The notes under the pieces are model-generated. The model had not been told where the DNA came from. It did no database searches and saw only the letters and a list, made by a program, of their open reading frames with translations. Source: Mactra quadrangularis (Eukaryota; Mollusca; Bivalvia; Venerida; Mactridae). From it: a DNA stretch of 64,000 bases. Below are positions 20,720-34,074 of the stretch, one piece after another. The first letter of the stretch is position 1. Every line of letters starts with the position of its first letter. A program made the position numbers and the translations under genes. The DNA is taken from contig CM046294.1 of NCBI GenBank assembly GCA_025267735.1, positions 33,883,222-33,947,221 on the forward strand, given 5' to 3'.

Positions 20720-22393
20720 AATAAATTAAATACACCAAACAGCTGGCTATATGTGAAAATACTGGATGCAAAGTATATGCAAATAGAATAAATAAGTTCT
20801 ACCACGAGCAGTATATTAATAATGTTCATAGTAATTAAATAGTCATACTTTAGCTTCGATATCAAAGTAATTGTAATTTGTAAAATGTACACTGAGCTTT
20901 GACACTACAGCTACATAAGGATAAAATGTATGATAACTGTAAGACAGGCTTAGGCGCAAGTAATTGCTTTCAAAAATAATGATGGGTTTCAAATTGAATA
21001 AGTTTAAACTATGTTAAGCAATATTTTCTATAATTAAATCATAACTAATTCTGAAGAATCCAAGTGTACATCTTTTTTGTTATAAAACTATAATATATGC
21101 ATTGCTGTTCAATGTGAGATAAAAAAACCTTTTAAATGATTTAACCTTATTAGTTATAATAAAAAAGATTTTCTGAGATATTATATAAGATTACTATTGG
21201 TGATTGAATGGTAAATACGGGAATTAAGCGCAACATGGTATATTCATTGCTTCTCAGTCATATTAATTCCGTAATTATAGTAGATTCCTGCTGCAAGAAT
21301 GCTTCAAGGGAAAAAATTATTTTCAAAACTCACAGTGCGTATTAATAAATAATGATTATGCATTGACATAGAAAATTAATGAACATAAAAATGCACCAAG
21401 GAATGCTGGTTATTACTGCATGTGAATTACGCGATTTAATAGGATTAGAGTTAGTCGCGTTTATACAGATATATGCAAGCATTAATGACACATTAGGGTA
21501 TTATATAGTACAAAATAACATATTTGTCGGATTAATAAAAAGGAATTAGAACTTAAATGATATACTTGTATCTAAATAACTACTATTAAAAGTTTACTAA
21601 CCAAATATTTTATTTCTATTTACCAACATACATGTTCTTGATTGTCTTTTATAGGTATCAGTGGGCTTTTTGAAATGCGTTTCTACTATTTAATTCTGAC
21701 GAGACGTAATTGTTGAACCAAATATTAGTTGTTTTAGATATTGTTTAGCGCTTCCAATGAAATTTATGATAGTAAATAGTATGTGTGTGGTTGTCAGAAA
21801 ATTGTCGTGAACTGTTTTGTTTGTTTTCTTTGTTACTGAAAAAGTAACGATATCAAAACAACTGTGACATGGAATACAGCTTGTTTCATTCATATAATAT
21901 GTCAAGACAACGATTTACCAAATCCAGTTAAAAACATTGGTATGATAACAACCAATTTGCAAATACTATCTGTAAAGATTTCTTGTGTCACATCATCGTA
22001 TAATTCGTGCTTGGAATAACAACCAGTATAGTCACCGAATTTCAAAAGTTCTATACCTTTATTAGCGTTGTATGTGTTATACTGACAAATGACCGTTCAC
22101 ATATATATCATATCGTTTATCTTTTCGGCAAACAAACAGTCTTAACGATTACTTTTAACCTTCTTCAACACTTTATAGACAACAATAGACTAATGGAAAC
22201 ATTGAGTAATATGAAGTATGCTTTAAAATTACATTTATTGCCTATTGTATTAACAGACAAACTGATGCTACAAAAAAGTTGTTATTTATACTCGTTATTT
22301 GTTTAAACAAGTTTTGTGCTGATATTTATGACGATGTTCAAGTCAACATGCTACATGCTATGGTTAGTTTGTTTCATAAACATGAACTTAGAC
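20720..22393. repeat. Array blocks j, f, e and i, copy paralogous to 30830-32340
   Basis: Long collinear similarity by eye, for example GCAATATTTTCTATAATTAA, ATGCATTGCTGTTCAATGTG, TCCGTAATTATAGTAGATTC and GCATTAATG. Block f at about 21985-22015 reads GTGTCACATCATCGTATAAT. Open frames at 20671-20892 (minus), 21690-21905 (minus) and 22007-22306 (plus) are shifted or stopped in the 31-32 kb paralogue and are not called genes. Confidence 0.75.
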
Positions 22394-22400
22394 AAAAGCA
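22394..22400. repeat. Target site duplication, left (AAAAGCA)
   Basis: AAAAGCA occurs again at 22882-22888, immediately after the LINE 3' end. The paralogous sequence at about 17.68 kb (GACAAATGCATTGAAGATG) is uninterrupted. Confidence 0.85.
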
Positions 22401-22881
22401 ATCCCAGTTAAAGCCAGAGTTTTGTTTAAAATCCTGATTATGGTCTTTCGTGACATCACAGGAACAGCTCCAATGTATATAAAGGAAATGTTTAATGAGA
22501 TTAAATGTCGTTATAGATTGCGATCACAAAGCGATATCAACTTCTCTATTCCCAGACGACGAACAAAACTTGCAGACCGGTCATTAGCTGTAGTTGGTGC
22601 AAAGTTATGGAATGATCTTCCAAGTTCTCTCAAAAACATTCAATGTGAAGCATTATTTAGAGCTCAACTCAAAACACACCTGTTCCACCAGTTCCATAAT
22701 TAATCTGTTAATTTTGACATTCCAAGTCTCACCGTGTTTAGATACTATATTTTTTAAACTCTGTACATAGTGCTGTGTTTTAATACTATTTGACATTGGA
22801 AGGACTTTTGTAAAGCGCAATAGAATATGTCTACATAATTTTTGCGCTATATAAATGCATTATTCATTCATTCATTCATTC
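22401..22881 (+). mobile_element. 5'-truncated non-LTR retrotransposon (CR1/L2-like), 481 bp
   Basis: It contains the last about 95 codons of the ORF2-type polyprotein, a short 3' region with TTTGCGCTATATAAATGCAT and a terminal (ATTC)n tract (about 22860-22881). It is flanked by 7-bp AAAAGCA duplications and sits in block i, whose other copies are intact. Severe 5' truncation, a microsatellite tail and a target duplication are the usual marks of LINE retrotransposition. Confidence 0.88.
22412..22703 (+). pseudogene. LINE reverse transcriptase, C-terminal fragment
   Basis: The open frame reads ARVLFKILIMVFRDITGTAP, then MYIKEMF, a basic stretch with RYRLRSQS and PRRRTK, then GAKLWNDLPSSLKN and FRAQLKTHLF. 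This is the classic tail downstream of the reverse transcriptase of CR1/L2/Jockey-type elements (consensus APKLWNSLPxxI, FKxxLKTHLF). The reverse transcriptase core and endonuclease are missing by 5' truncation, so it is non-functional. The frame itself is unbroken to its stop at 22703, which points to a fairly young insertion. The start used here is only where the family similarity begins. Confidence 0.88.
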
Positions 22882-22888
22882 AAAAGCA
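22882..22888. repeat. Target site duplication, right (AAAAGCA)
   Basis: Pairs with 22394-22400. After it the block i sequence TTGAAGATACTTAATTGCG resumes. Confidence 0.85.
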
Positions 22889-24330
22889 TTGAAGATACTT
22901 AATTGCGTATTTTGTTATTCATCATTTCTTATCTAAACCGCAAAATAAAATAGTTAAGTTTTATACACCGTTTCAATGGTTATTGTCATATGAAAAGTTT
23001 GGAACCAAGTTGATTGTTTTTTTGAAGCACAATTTATCATTTCAATCTACATTTGTATTTGCAGTAATAATGGAAATTCTGGGAAGAATTAAGATTTTCC
23101 AAAAGCTAAATGTGATAGCATTTATTGTACATTCGAGTATCTGCGTGTATGAAATAACTTAAACAAATACGAAAATTTGACTTCATAATAAAAAACATAA
23201 TAATTAGAACTTTGCCAAAGTATTGACTCTCTTGTACAATATTCGTTACGTCTTTTAATCAACTCAAAAATAGTTTCCAATTGCATCGCCAATTGTTATA
23301 TATCTAAAGTGCCAATATAACTGTATGTATGAAATAAATCATACAGATTGCATAGCGAAAATGAAGCATCAACTACGTATTTATGGCTAAAATAGCTACA
23401 ATGTATTTGGTCATGGTGTAACAGTAAACTTCTTATATTACCTATTTTTCTGATTTAGAAGCCAAATAAATGAGTGAAATCTGGTCAGTAATAATGGAAC
23501 ATACATGTGTACCATTGGTTGTTGCATACTACAAATATACATTGATCATCTCGCGATCACCTGTTTATAGTTTGTATATCCAATTCTACAAGGAAATAAT
23601 TACGTTCATGAAACAATCTTACTAAACACATCCTTTTAATAATTGTGAATAAATCATTCAATTTAGAAGGGTTAATGACATATTGACTTTTTCAGATTCG
23701 TTTAAACAAATAAGGAGCAACTTTCTCACAGTTTGCGGTAAGAAAACATGTATGAACACTAATTATTGTATATGCTTCTAAGAAAACAAGAACGTTTGAT
23801 GTATAGTTACTGTTTATTTTTATACCCTTTTTTTATAATAAATATAAAATAATGTCTTGAATATGATGATTGATGAGACATTTAAACAAATTGTACCACG
23901 CATTCCATGATTATTTTAAGACATTTTATTGACTTAATCATTTAAATTTTTTTCAAAGGTTTGTTATGCTTACCTAGACAAAGCCGTTTTCAATTAAATA
24001 ATTGTCATATCTAAAAACCATATTTTACCCATGATGAGAGAGATCCACGCAAATTGACATCAATTATTCAAAATATAATTACAAACTATCTGCTTATTTC
24101 AGTCATATCACTTATTTGCTGTTCTTAGAAACAATTAAAATAATAAAAACACTGGTCAATATTCTCATTGATATGATTTGAATAATATGAGAACCTTCAT
24201 GGACAGATCACATGGGACAGAAATTGCATTTTTATAAAGTATTAACTTCACGAGTAATATAAAGCTAAAAACTAGTTATGTTCATGATTAACATGATAGT
24301 CCTGAAAATTAAAAACAAAAACAATGAGGA
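22889..24330. repeat. Array blocks i (end), c and d, copy
   Basis: Block c at about 23330-23660 (AATAAATCATACAGATTGCA, CTGGTCAGTA) matches segment A at 7195-7540, and the flank at 23.2 kb matches 6.16 kb. A partial block d at 24180-24310 reads CTTCATGGACAGATCACATG, with its left part lost. No retained reading frame. Confidence 0.6.
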
Positions 24331-26013
24331 TGTTGAAAATGAAAATTCAAAAATTAAAATCAGAAATAATGTAACCACATCATTCGACAAAACGGTTCAC
24401 ATGTTATTGCATTTAAAATTAGGTGAAAATTGATGAATGACCAAATAATGAAATTGGTAAAATTCATTAGCAGTTAATTTGTTAAGTGTTGTCAATGCAG
24501 TAAAAGCCCAATTGCATTAATGGATTAAAGTCCTAAACAACGGGCTGATTGACCTCACTTTATTGGACATGTAATAGTTTTATTCAGTAGTCTGCCAATT
24601 GAAATTTGATATTATAAAACAATATTCATTTAGAGTTAAGTTTAGTACTGCTGATAATACAATTAAAATGTTTGTTATTAATTTGGTTGTGAAAGTTCAG
24701 GAGAAAGTTTATGTCAACAACACATTGTCTAATTGACTAATATAATGGAGTATGGAATACTGACATATTGTAATTGATGAACCATTCATATGTCAAATTA
24801 CATTTTACTTTAATGTGCAAGTATGGTTTTGTGTAGTATTGGTTACATTTTACACACTAAGTTTGACCAACAGGTCGGCTTTAAATGCTTCGACCCACAA
24901 GTAATTTTAGTTGCATTCGACCAAGTTCAACATTTACAAACTATTGCGTACTTATTTTACCAGTATTTATTACAATTTTCCCTCTTCAATCCCATCGCAG
25001 ACTATATTATCCAATCGTATGTGTTGTAATGACAAAATTGTATAAGTCCAATAATATAAAAGAAAGCAATTTTTAATACTATTTTACGTGAACAGAGTTG
25101 TAAATATAAACTGATTTACACTTGAGTGTCACACATGATAAACACACGTAAGCGTGTAAGATAAAACGCCCCGTTTAAGTTTTTTCAAGATTAAAATGAA
25201 ACAGTCTGGAAGTAAGAAAACCATTAATTCAGCAAGTTTTTGCTTTAAGATACATGGTTCTCTCTGACATATTAGTCTAATGGTAGCGGAAAACGCTTCT
25301 GTGTGAACTATAATTTCGCTTCGCATTATTTGCAATCGTTAAGCCGAAGTAAACAAAACATTGAGCAATGAAGCGCACATGAAATAATATGTATTATTAT
25401 CTCAGACCTTTTTTGCAATACTCTTGCAAGGTTCGTACTGATTATATAGTATTATAGCAAAGATCCAAACGACTAGTAACTAAGCATTGTCTATGCTACC
25501 GATTCTCAAACTTAGCAAAGTACCTGTAAACCGATAGTCTTTATCATAATGGCATGTCAGTAAATTTAGGTATTTTGATCCTTTTGCAATTAATTGTTAT
25601 ACCGATTGATCTTTAGAATAATTAAATCGTGAAACATATCTTGCCAATCCACAGTAATCCAATTGCTTCTTTAAATTGATAAAACGTGCAAGTAAATTAC
25701 AAAAACATTGCTTTTCATTGCCATCCTTATTGAACTAATCCGAAATAAAAAATCTCAAAGCATCATCTATAACATACTCTCAACGATCACAGAACACATT
25801 AATAAATGATAATATTTATTCACAACGTCTAGAAAAAAGCACCATAATATAATGGTTATTACGGGATATAAAATAATCTAATTGTTTAAGGGTTGATCGC
25901 GGTCGTACAGATATATCCATACAATGTTTGAAAGGAACATGATCAGTCAACAACTTCCTATAGTAGAAACGTAATTAAAGTAGAAAATGATAAAGTATAA
26001 AAATGTACAAAAC
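24331..26013. other. No gene seen
   Basis: AT-rich sequence with chance-like open frames (24823-25029 and 24885-25076 overlap on the plus strand; 25129-25335 minus). A short tRNA A-box-like string at 25267 has no B-box partner. Confidence 0.4.
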
Positions 26014-26657
26014 CACAACGTAGGTAGAGCAAAATATATTTACATGATATCAGACGGTACCTAAAAACAATAAATCATAAAAAGACAAAAAGTACACTAT
26101 CGTGTTATATTTTCTTAGAATAAAAGCCGTATAGTAACCCACGTTGGAAGTCTATATTAGTTGATACATTGTTCCACAATGACTTCAATGGATGTCACTA
26201 ACATACACTAACTGTAAAACATATTTCTTATTGTTTTTCTTGGCACTATCGATGTATCAGTCTGGAAACAAACATACATCAACCCTTTTTTGTTTATTAC
26301 TTGTTTCAATATAATGAGTAATGTAACGTTTTGTTATATACATTTAGGATGTTACATTGTGATGATAGAGTTGTATGCATGATATATAATACTCGGTATT
26401 TATATGACCCTACATTTCTCTGTAGCTTAAACGATGATTTTCGACGTGACTAGTACTATCACTAATGTTAATAATATCGCGCATATCTGTGGAAGTAAAT
26501 ACATTAAAAATGCAGAAACTTTATACGTAGTCATAATGTAAATAAAAAAAAGTGTTTCGTTATGCACACCAAAACAAATGTTAATGTAAAGAGTTTAAAA
26601 GTCTAGATATTGTAACTTACAGTCCTCATATATTGTTATAATGATAGTTAGTGTCTT
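26014..26657. repeat. Recent 644-bp duplicate (with 18282-18925)
   Basis: Same edges and length as the 18.3-kb copy, including block e and the upstream GGTAGAGCAAAATATATTTA. After its right edge the two copies diverge for about 710 bases before block g resumes. Confidence 0.9.
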
Positions 26658-27370
26658 CCTATTGCTAAGGTATGGTAATTGTACAAACTTTCAAACGATA
26701 CTCTATTTACTTTTTAGTGAACATATAAATATGATTGTTATATAGGCTTAATGTGATTTTAATTTTCATTATATATTTAATAAAAGAACGCATGAATCTT
26801 TAGATAATGTAATAATATTTTAAAATAAGTAAAGTAACTGCACAATAATTACTTTTTACTTCAATTGAACGATACAAAATGTTTGCTTTATTAAATGATT
26901 GCATGATAGTTTCACATTACCACTTTTTGTGTGTTGTATCAAAATGAAGTGTTATAAATATAATTACCCAAAACAAGTAATAGGCATGATATTATAAATA
27001 AATATCTATGTATTTATTAAATAAAACTTAATTGTATGTACTATTCTGATTGCTATCGTGTGCTAAGCATGATTAAGTGATATCTCGTTTTGTTTTTAAC
27101 ACTCGTTAATATATATAATATGAGCAAGGGTAAGACTTTTACTATTCTAAAAGAATAAAATTGCATGTATGTACCTTTTAACATTAGATATATGATTTCT
27201 GATAATCACACTCTATGAAAATAATAGCTTTTTGGTTGATCAAATTAACTATTTTTCATTACTGAATTCACTACGCGCATGCAGATGAAAACGGAAACCC
27301 AGTATCGTGTACACCATTTAAGTGCCAATTCTTATATACGAGAATGCTTCACACGTTTATAAAGGTTATT
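26658..27370. other. Extra 713-bp stretch relative to the 18.9-kb copy; no gene seen
   Basis: At 18.9 kb block e is followed directly by block g sequence; here the interval is interposed. TTCCT occurs at both edges (about 26655 and 27370), but I see no inverted ends or polyA. Insertion here or deletion in the other copy are both possible. Confidence 0.45.
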
Positions 27371-28800
27371 CCTAAGCAGAAATGATTATTACAATTTATA
27401 TAAAAATAACATATATTTTTACAATGTCAATAGACAACGTCTATAACACATCAATTTCCTGTCCTTTTATTTTATGTTCAAACAATGTCTTTACATGTAA
27501 ATGGTAACAACCTGACCAAAAGATCAGCAACATCAAAGATAACATTCACAAGATGAATGATTGGGACAGGAAATGAATTATGTACAAAATACTGATTCAA
27601 TGACTTATATGAAAAAGACAGAATTAGGACATGACAAGTTTGTTTTTGTTTTGGAAAAACATTTTAGTCAGAAATAAAATAGAAAACATTTTTGAGGCTA
27701 GGCGTGAGAAGATTAATTTCAGTGATTAAATCAATAAGAGTTACGCGAATTGAAAGTTGATTACAATGCACAACACGGGAATAAAAACATCTGACAAAAT
27801 CATTCCACGTGCTGTGCTAATAAAATGTAGGAGAAAATTGGTGAATAAAAGCATATAAAATTGATAGAACATTGAATGTTTACAAACCGCAAAACCATTG
27901 CTTGTTTCCTTGTATGCAGAATTTGGTAAAATTTGTACTATTTAATTCAAATATGAATTACTCATGAGATGATGTCATCGATTTTAATGAGAAAAACATA
28001 CATGTTTGATATCCCAATTGAGTTGAAATTCGATAAATAGTAATAACCAATGCTTGTGTGTTGATTGTGTTAATAAAACATAAATGTATTATAATATACA
28101 ATATTATTAATATATAAACAAGACATAAGTCAATAACTTGTTTTTAAAGGCATAAATTATTGGCTTTATAAATACCCATTCAATAGTGTTTAAAAGCTGA
28201 ATAACAAATACAGGGATCATTGTCGATTTGGTTTATGATGTCTTTGCAAGTCATGTATATGAATTATGTGCAACGTTTAACTTCCTAATAAGATTGTGGC
28301 AAATATTGAGTCAGCAAAAGACTGTCTAAACATTTCAAATCTTTACTTTTGTCATTATATTAGAATCGAATTATTAATAGAAAAGGCTGTTGAATGCATT
28401 TGACATTGGATGTCGATGTATGTTCATTTAATAGACCTCGATTGAAATAAATTAGCCTTGACCTTACTGTATTGGACTATTTTCTATTCGTTACAAATAC
28501 AAAGCAAACATCGTTTCAAGGAAAAAATTAAAACAATAGGGGTAAACAACACATTACTACTGTTTACATACATAATTGATAATAAAAGTCCATGGACATA
28601 TAACATTCATTTACGTCTTGATGAAACACAATTCAAAACGCATAACAATATTGTTGTAAGTGACACTTAAGAAAATAAATGAGGTAATAAAAACACAATA
28701 AGCCAATATGTCGAACGCTTAAACAATATAACTACCAAAGCAAAACAAAAAGTCCATGTCCTGTCATCAGTGAGGTTTTCTTTAGGAAAAGTGCGTTCTA
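27371..28800. repeat. Array blocks g and a, copy
   Basis: Collinear with 18930-20590: ACAATGTCAATAGACAACGT, TTGGGACAGGAAATGAATTA, AGGCTAGGCGTGAGAAGATT and TCCATGGACATATAACATTC. The plus-strand frame at 28458-28670 ends in block a. Its last about 27 codons (PWTYNIHLRLDETQ) are also open in the other three copies, but nearly all differences change residues. Confidence 0.65.
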
Positions 28801-29680
28801 CGATATTTTATAGGCATATATATCATTAATATTTCGTCATTTAAATGAGTTTACCGATCGATTCGTCAAAATACAATCACTAAATTGTCAGTGTAATCAG
28901 TCTTTGACACCACATAACAATCAGTTTCAATCACATAAAATATAGTGCATGGTATATAGTGAAACTGTAGATCATTGAAAGAGACAGAACAATGACTTTG
29001 CTTGTTGCACAACTGATTTGGTTGCGTTCAGTCTAGTTTAGGGTCGTTATCAACACTGCGCAATATCGACAAATGTATATAGTATTTACTTTACTTTTGG
29101 TATTAGTTTAATTTAGACCTACTTAGGGCAGTATGTGTAGAAGTTGATATATTTATCAAAGGTTACATACGAAAGTTTCTATAAGTACAACAATTTAATA
29201 ACCGAATCAGAGCTCTTCTATTGGGATGAATAGAAATTTTTATGTTATTTGAAAGCATTAAAATGCATGCGGTTCAGAATTTAAACAAAGATCACTATCG
29301 AGACTGAGATATACTAAAGGTAAATAGAAAACTCCTACGTGATGTAATAAAAATTGCCATCCTATTCAGACAACTTACATATCATTTTTAAAAAACAGGT
29401 TACCAAACAATATTTATACCATTAATTACAAGACAAATTTCATTACCTGATGTTGTTAAAGTTGTCTTTAAACAACCATTAACTCAACTTAATTTCAAAA
29501 CATTAATAAAAGATGGTGAGCTGATTAATTGAAACAGAAAATGCATCTAAATTATATCTCTTCCATGATTGATGTCATATAAAATCAATTATTCTTTATG
29601 TATAAGTCTTTATTCACTTGAACTCAGAAAAATAGATTTTCAACCATAGTCTTGCAAAGAGCAAACATAACACGAATTAG
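28801..29680. repeat. Array block b, copy 3, and decayed flank
   Basis: AGTCTAGTTTAGGGTCGTTAT and AGTGAAACTGTAGATCATTG correspond to block b. The ATGGCG site of the other copies is not preserved here. Otherwise AT-rich without genes. Confidence 0.55.
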
Positions 29681-29689
29681 TAAACTAGG

Positions 29690-30425
29690 GCCAAAAATGT
29701 TCAAATACCGATAACTTTGGTTTTATCGGCGGTATCTCCACCATCGACCGATGGTTTATAAAATGAAATTGTACAAGTGTTAACCGTGACGAGACGGTTT
29801 GTCGAGCGCATAAGCATGTCAATACTTCAAAGAGTGTGTCAAATAATAGGGTCAAAGGTCAAATTTGTTGAAAATTGGGTTGACCAAGCAATAACTCTAC
29901 CACATTTTGATGAATATTTATTAAAAATAACATGGCGCAAATGTTAAACTTGTTAAGACAATGTGTCGCGTGCAATAACGTTTCAACACCTCAACAGGTG
30001 TTGCGAAATAATTGGGCCAAATGTCCTCCCCCTTCGACATGGTGACAGGTGTTGTATTCATCACTTCTGTGATAGCTCTAGCAATATCTCCACCATCAAT
30101 TAGTGGATTTTGCTATTTCTTGGAACAATCGTTAACTGTCACAAGACTGTGTGAAAAAATCGTGTCACAATTTTGAAGGGCGTGGCCAATAAATGAGGTC
30201 AAAGGTCAAATATTTTCGAACATTTTTGCCGGGCGATATCTCGACCATCGACAGACGAATTTTAAAATTACTTGGCAGAAATGTTAACCATGACAAGACA
30301 ATGAGTCGCGTGCATAAACCATGTCGATACTTCAAAGGTCGTGGCCAATGGATAGGGTCAAATGTCCTTCCCTTCGACATGGTGCAAGGTAGTGTTAGCC
30401 ATTACTTCTGTGATAAATCTAGTTT
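29690..30425. repeat. Degenerate tandem repeat of about 150-190 bp, four units, bivalve type
   Basis: Four successive units share TATCTCCACCATCGA or a variant, AATGTTAACCATGACAAGAC, TGTCGCGTGC and TTCAAAGG. Units alternate between an ending with GGTCAAAGGTCAAAT (about 29849-29863 and 30197-30211) and one with TTCGACATGGTG (about 30037 and 30376), so the effective period is a dimer of about 345 bp. I recall similar AGGTCAAAGGTCA-bearing units as widespread in bivalve genomes. Open frames here (30165-30380 minus, 30193-30477 plus) are products of the repeat. Confidence 0.75.
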
Positions 30426-30829
30426 GTACATATGTCGCCAAAGTGCCATTGTGTCTATTCAACCTTATTACAGATAGTTATACCCAACTGTATATGCTAT
30501 AATGATATATTATTTTAAGTCCAACGTAATTGAATAAAGCATTTACGTGCAATGGATGGAAAATATAAGTTGTATTATACTTTTACTCTCTTGTACTACA
30601 TGACATGCTATACAACTTGTAAGTTAAAACTTCCTATAACGTTAGTTTTAGTACAATTAATAAATCAGTCTGGAACGAAATCAAATTTAGAAAGTTATCA
30701 TTTGCAATTATTTGTTGCGACTTATAACTCTTTCTGACAATGGTCTGATCGTAACTCAACAATTCATTTGTTTCAGACTCGAAAATAAATTTACATTAAT
30801 AATACATAACGACACTTTTAATATATAAG
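30426..30829. other. No gene seen
   Basis: AT-rich. The 61-codon plus frame at 30552-30737 has no recognisable motif. Confidence 0.4.
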
Positions 30830-32340
30830 CCGAATTAAAATTTACTGGGTGCAAAGTATATGCAAATAAAACAAATAAGTTCGACCAAGAGCAGTATAAA
30901 TGTATTGCTACCTTAATAATGTGCATATTATTTATATAGTCATACATTTTAGCTTTAGTTATTATTGAAACTCATTATGTCATTCAGTGCAAAAGATGTA
31001 CACTAAGCACTGAAACTACAGCTATAAATGATAAAAATGTGATAACTATTAGACAAGTTTAAGTGCAAGTAATTGCTTTCAATAAAAATAATTGGTTTCA
31101 AAGGGATAAGTTTAAATTATGTTATGCAATATTTTCTATAATTAAATCATAACTAATTCTGAAGAATTCAATTATACATTTATTTTTTATAATACAATAA
31201 TTTATGCATTGCTGTTCAATGTGAGATAAAAACACTTTACATGATTTAACCTAGTTAGTTATAATGAAAAGAAATTCTGAGAAAATATACTAGATTAATA
31301 TTGGTAATTTAATAATAAATATGCGAATATAGCACAACATGATATATTCATTGCTTCTCAGTCAAATCAATTCCGTAATTATAGTAGATTCCTGCTGTAA
31401 GAATACTTCAAGAAAAAATCTATGTTCAACTATTGTCAACACTCACAGTGCGTATTCATAAATTATGATATGCATTGACAAATAGAAAATTAATGATCAT
31501 AAAAATGCATCAAGGAATGCTGGTTATTACTGCATATGAATTACGCGATTTAATAGAATAAGAGTTAGTCGCGTTTATACAGATATATGCAAGCATTAAT
31601 GGCACATAAGGGTATTATATAGTACAAAATAACATATTTGTCGGATTAATAAAAAGGAATTAAAGCTGAAATAATATACTTGTATCTAAATAGATATATT
31701 AACTCTATGTAACACAAAATAGTCAGTGAAACAACACACATGTTCCTAATTCTCGTTTTGAAGTAAAAACGGGCATTTTGAAATGCGTACTACCATTCAA
31801 TCCTGACAAAACGTAATTATCAAACCAAACATTTCTTGTTTAAGATACTATTTGATGCTTCAAATGATATTAGGTATGTATAAGAAATACTATGTTTGTG
31901 GTTGTCAGCAAATCGTCGTGAATTGTTTCTTTGTTAATTACTGAGAACGTAACGATATAAAAAACAACTGTGACGTGAAGTACAACTTGCTGCATTAATA
32001 TAATATGTCAATATACCGATTAACCAAATTCAGTTCAATACAAATTGGTATGATAACAACCAATTTACAAATGCTATGAGTAAAAACTTATTGTATCATA
32101 TCATCTATTAATTCGTGCTTGGGATAACAGCTCATACAGTCACCGATATTCGAAAGGTCTATATTAGTTGTTACAGTGTTTGATAGGATAAACTTACAAA
32201 TAACTGAACAAACATACCTCTAATTAATTACCATTTCGACAAACAAACATAATTTAACACTCTATAGACAACAATCGACTAATTGAAGAATTGTGTATTG
32301 TGCTTTAAATAACATTATTTAGTAATATTTAGAATTCTAC
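30830..32340. repeat. Array blocks j, f and e, copy paralogous to 20720-22300
   Basis: Shares GCAATATTTTCTATAATTAA, TCCGTAATTATAGTAGATTC, TTAGTCGCGTTTATACAGAT and ATTCGTGCTTGGGATAAC with the 21-22 kb unit. It lacks the LINE. Confidence 0.75.
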
Positions 32341-34070
32341 ATGAACGGTGTTTGGAAAACGTAACATGGACAAAACAATGTACCGCAAAATAATAAAGCT
32401 TTATAGATGGTTTCAATAGGTATAATGAAAAGTTTGGAACCCCTTTGATTATTGATTTGAAGCAGCATTTATCATTTCAAACTATTTTCAGTGATAATTT
32501 GAGAAGAAGTAAGCTTTTCGAAAAGCTACAATTTGATGTCGGATATTGTACATTCGTGTATCTGCGTGGTGTAAATATTAAAACAAAATGTCGAAAACTC
32601 TACATCAGTAGTATTTATAATAAATGTTTGATATTTCATGCAAGGTGAGATGCTCAATCAATTAAAAAGATTAGTTACTCAAGATACCAAAGTTAAGAAA
32701 TTCAAATAAACGTAGTTGTCCAAAATTTCTATGACGGGTCATATGTCCAGAAGTTATTTTATAACTAGACAAAACAGTCTTTAGTAATTGCTTCGCTTAT
32801 AACCGTTTTAATTGTTCGTCTTTGTCGGACTATTATATATACCACTTTTGAGAAATCGGTATAGCTTACCGAGGTATTCATGATCATAAAATCGTTGTAT
32901 GTTTTTTCTAGTTATCATGATTATATTGTAAGAAAATGCTGGCTAATAAATACAAGAATACCAATCCATAGATACAAGGCCCTGTTAAACCTCAATGAGT
33001 ATATAGCATTAGACGTATCCGAATTTTGTTATATAAAGACCTGTGTAAAGATTGACAGATGAAAACACGTTCTCATGGATGTTTAATGACCACTATAAAA
33101 GTTCCATTTAACGTGCATACTTAATTTTAGATAGTAATATTATACTGCGAAGTCACAAAAACATACTGAATTTATTAAGTACTTGTAAAAATTGTCGTTT
33201 GGTTACGGGTATTAAGACATTTTTACCCATGATGCTAAAAGCGTATATCGTACAGACCAGTTAGTTTGTGAGCATAATGTTGAAATCTAATATAGATCAA
33301 TGGATGGGAAATTAAACAGATATTTAGGATTATTGGTCAAATAGTTCTGCGTAAATTTTTTCTCATAGCTCTGAAATGGTAATGAATTGAAATAAAGAAT
33401 AATGTTGCAAATTAAAAAAAATCATTACTTGATAATTACTCATTATAAGTTTAATGCAAGACATGTTAATATTTACACAAGTTGTAGATTTTACGCCGCG
33501 TGTGACACTATTGGTTGTAAATAGGTGGTTCTGTTACATTTTAGTAGTATATGCAATTTATTTGTATGCACATTCAATTTGTCTTTCCCTGGATAAAATA
33601 CCTGTGCAATTAGAAGAGTATGCATTTTAATTAATTTCTCAATAATTAGTTTTGCCTGGATATTTGGATGTCTTTTTTGATAATCCAGTGAAAATTGGAT
33701 TTTCATTTATAGTTTACAAGTACAAATGGCACCATTTTGGAAATACATTTTATACAACGAGATGCAGTCTATGTTTCAAGAAACGAAATTTTATTCCACA
33801 TATTTTCTCACAATTTTAGCACATTAAGTGACCGAAGCACAACATGTTTTCTACGTCGAACAACTCCAGTGCCTTTGGCACTTTGATTAATTATGGTAGA
33901 GAAATACACACACGAATATCAATTATTCAAAATATGATCACACAGTATTTAGTTATTTCTGTCTTTGCATTATTTATTTGCTCTTGTAAGCAAGGGAAAT
34001 AGAAATGGTCTACATTTTCATTAATATGATTTGAATTATTGTGACCCGTAGAATATTTGTTAATTTTGCA
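32341..34070. other. No gene seen; decayed array sequence
   Basis: Short matches to segment A occur (ACAAAACAGTCTTTAGTAAT near 32770). Open frames at 32445-32648, 32880-33062 (plus) and 33491-33706 (minus) have no recognised motif or paralogue support. Confidence 0.4.
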
Positions 34071-34074
34071 AAAT

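Noticed and set aside
22007..22306. 99-codon plus-strand open frame
   Set aside because: Its paralogue at 32.1-32.3 kb has indels and stops. No domain is recognisable.
25264..25290. tRNA A-box-like string TAGTCTAATGGTAGCG
   Set aside because: No B-box at a suitable distance and no cloverleaf.
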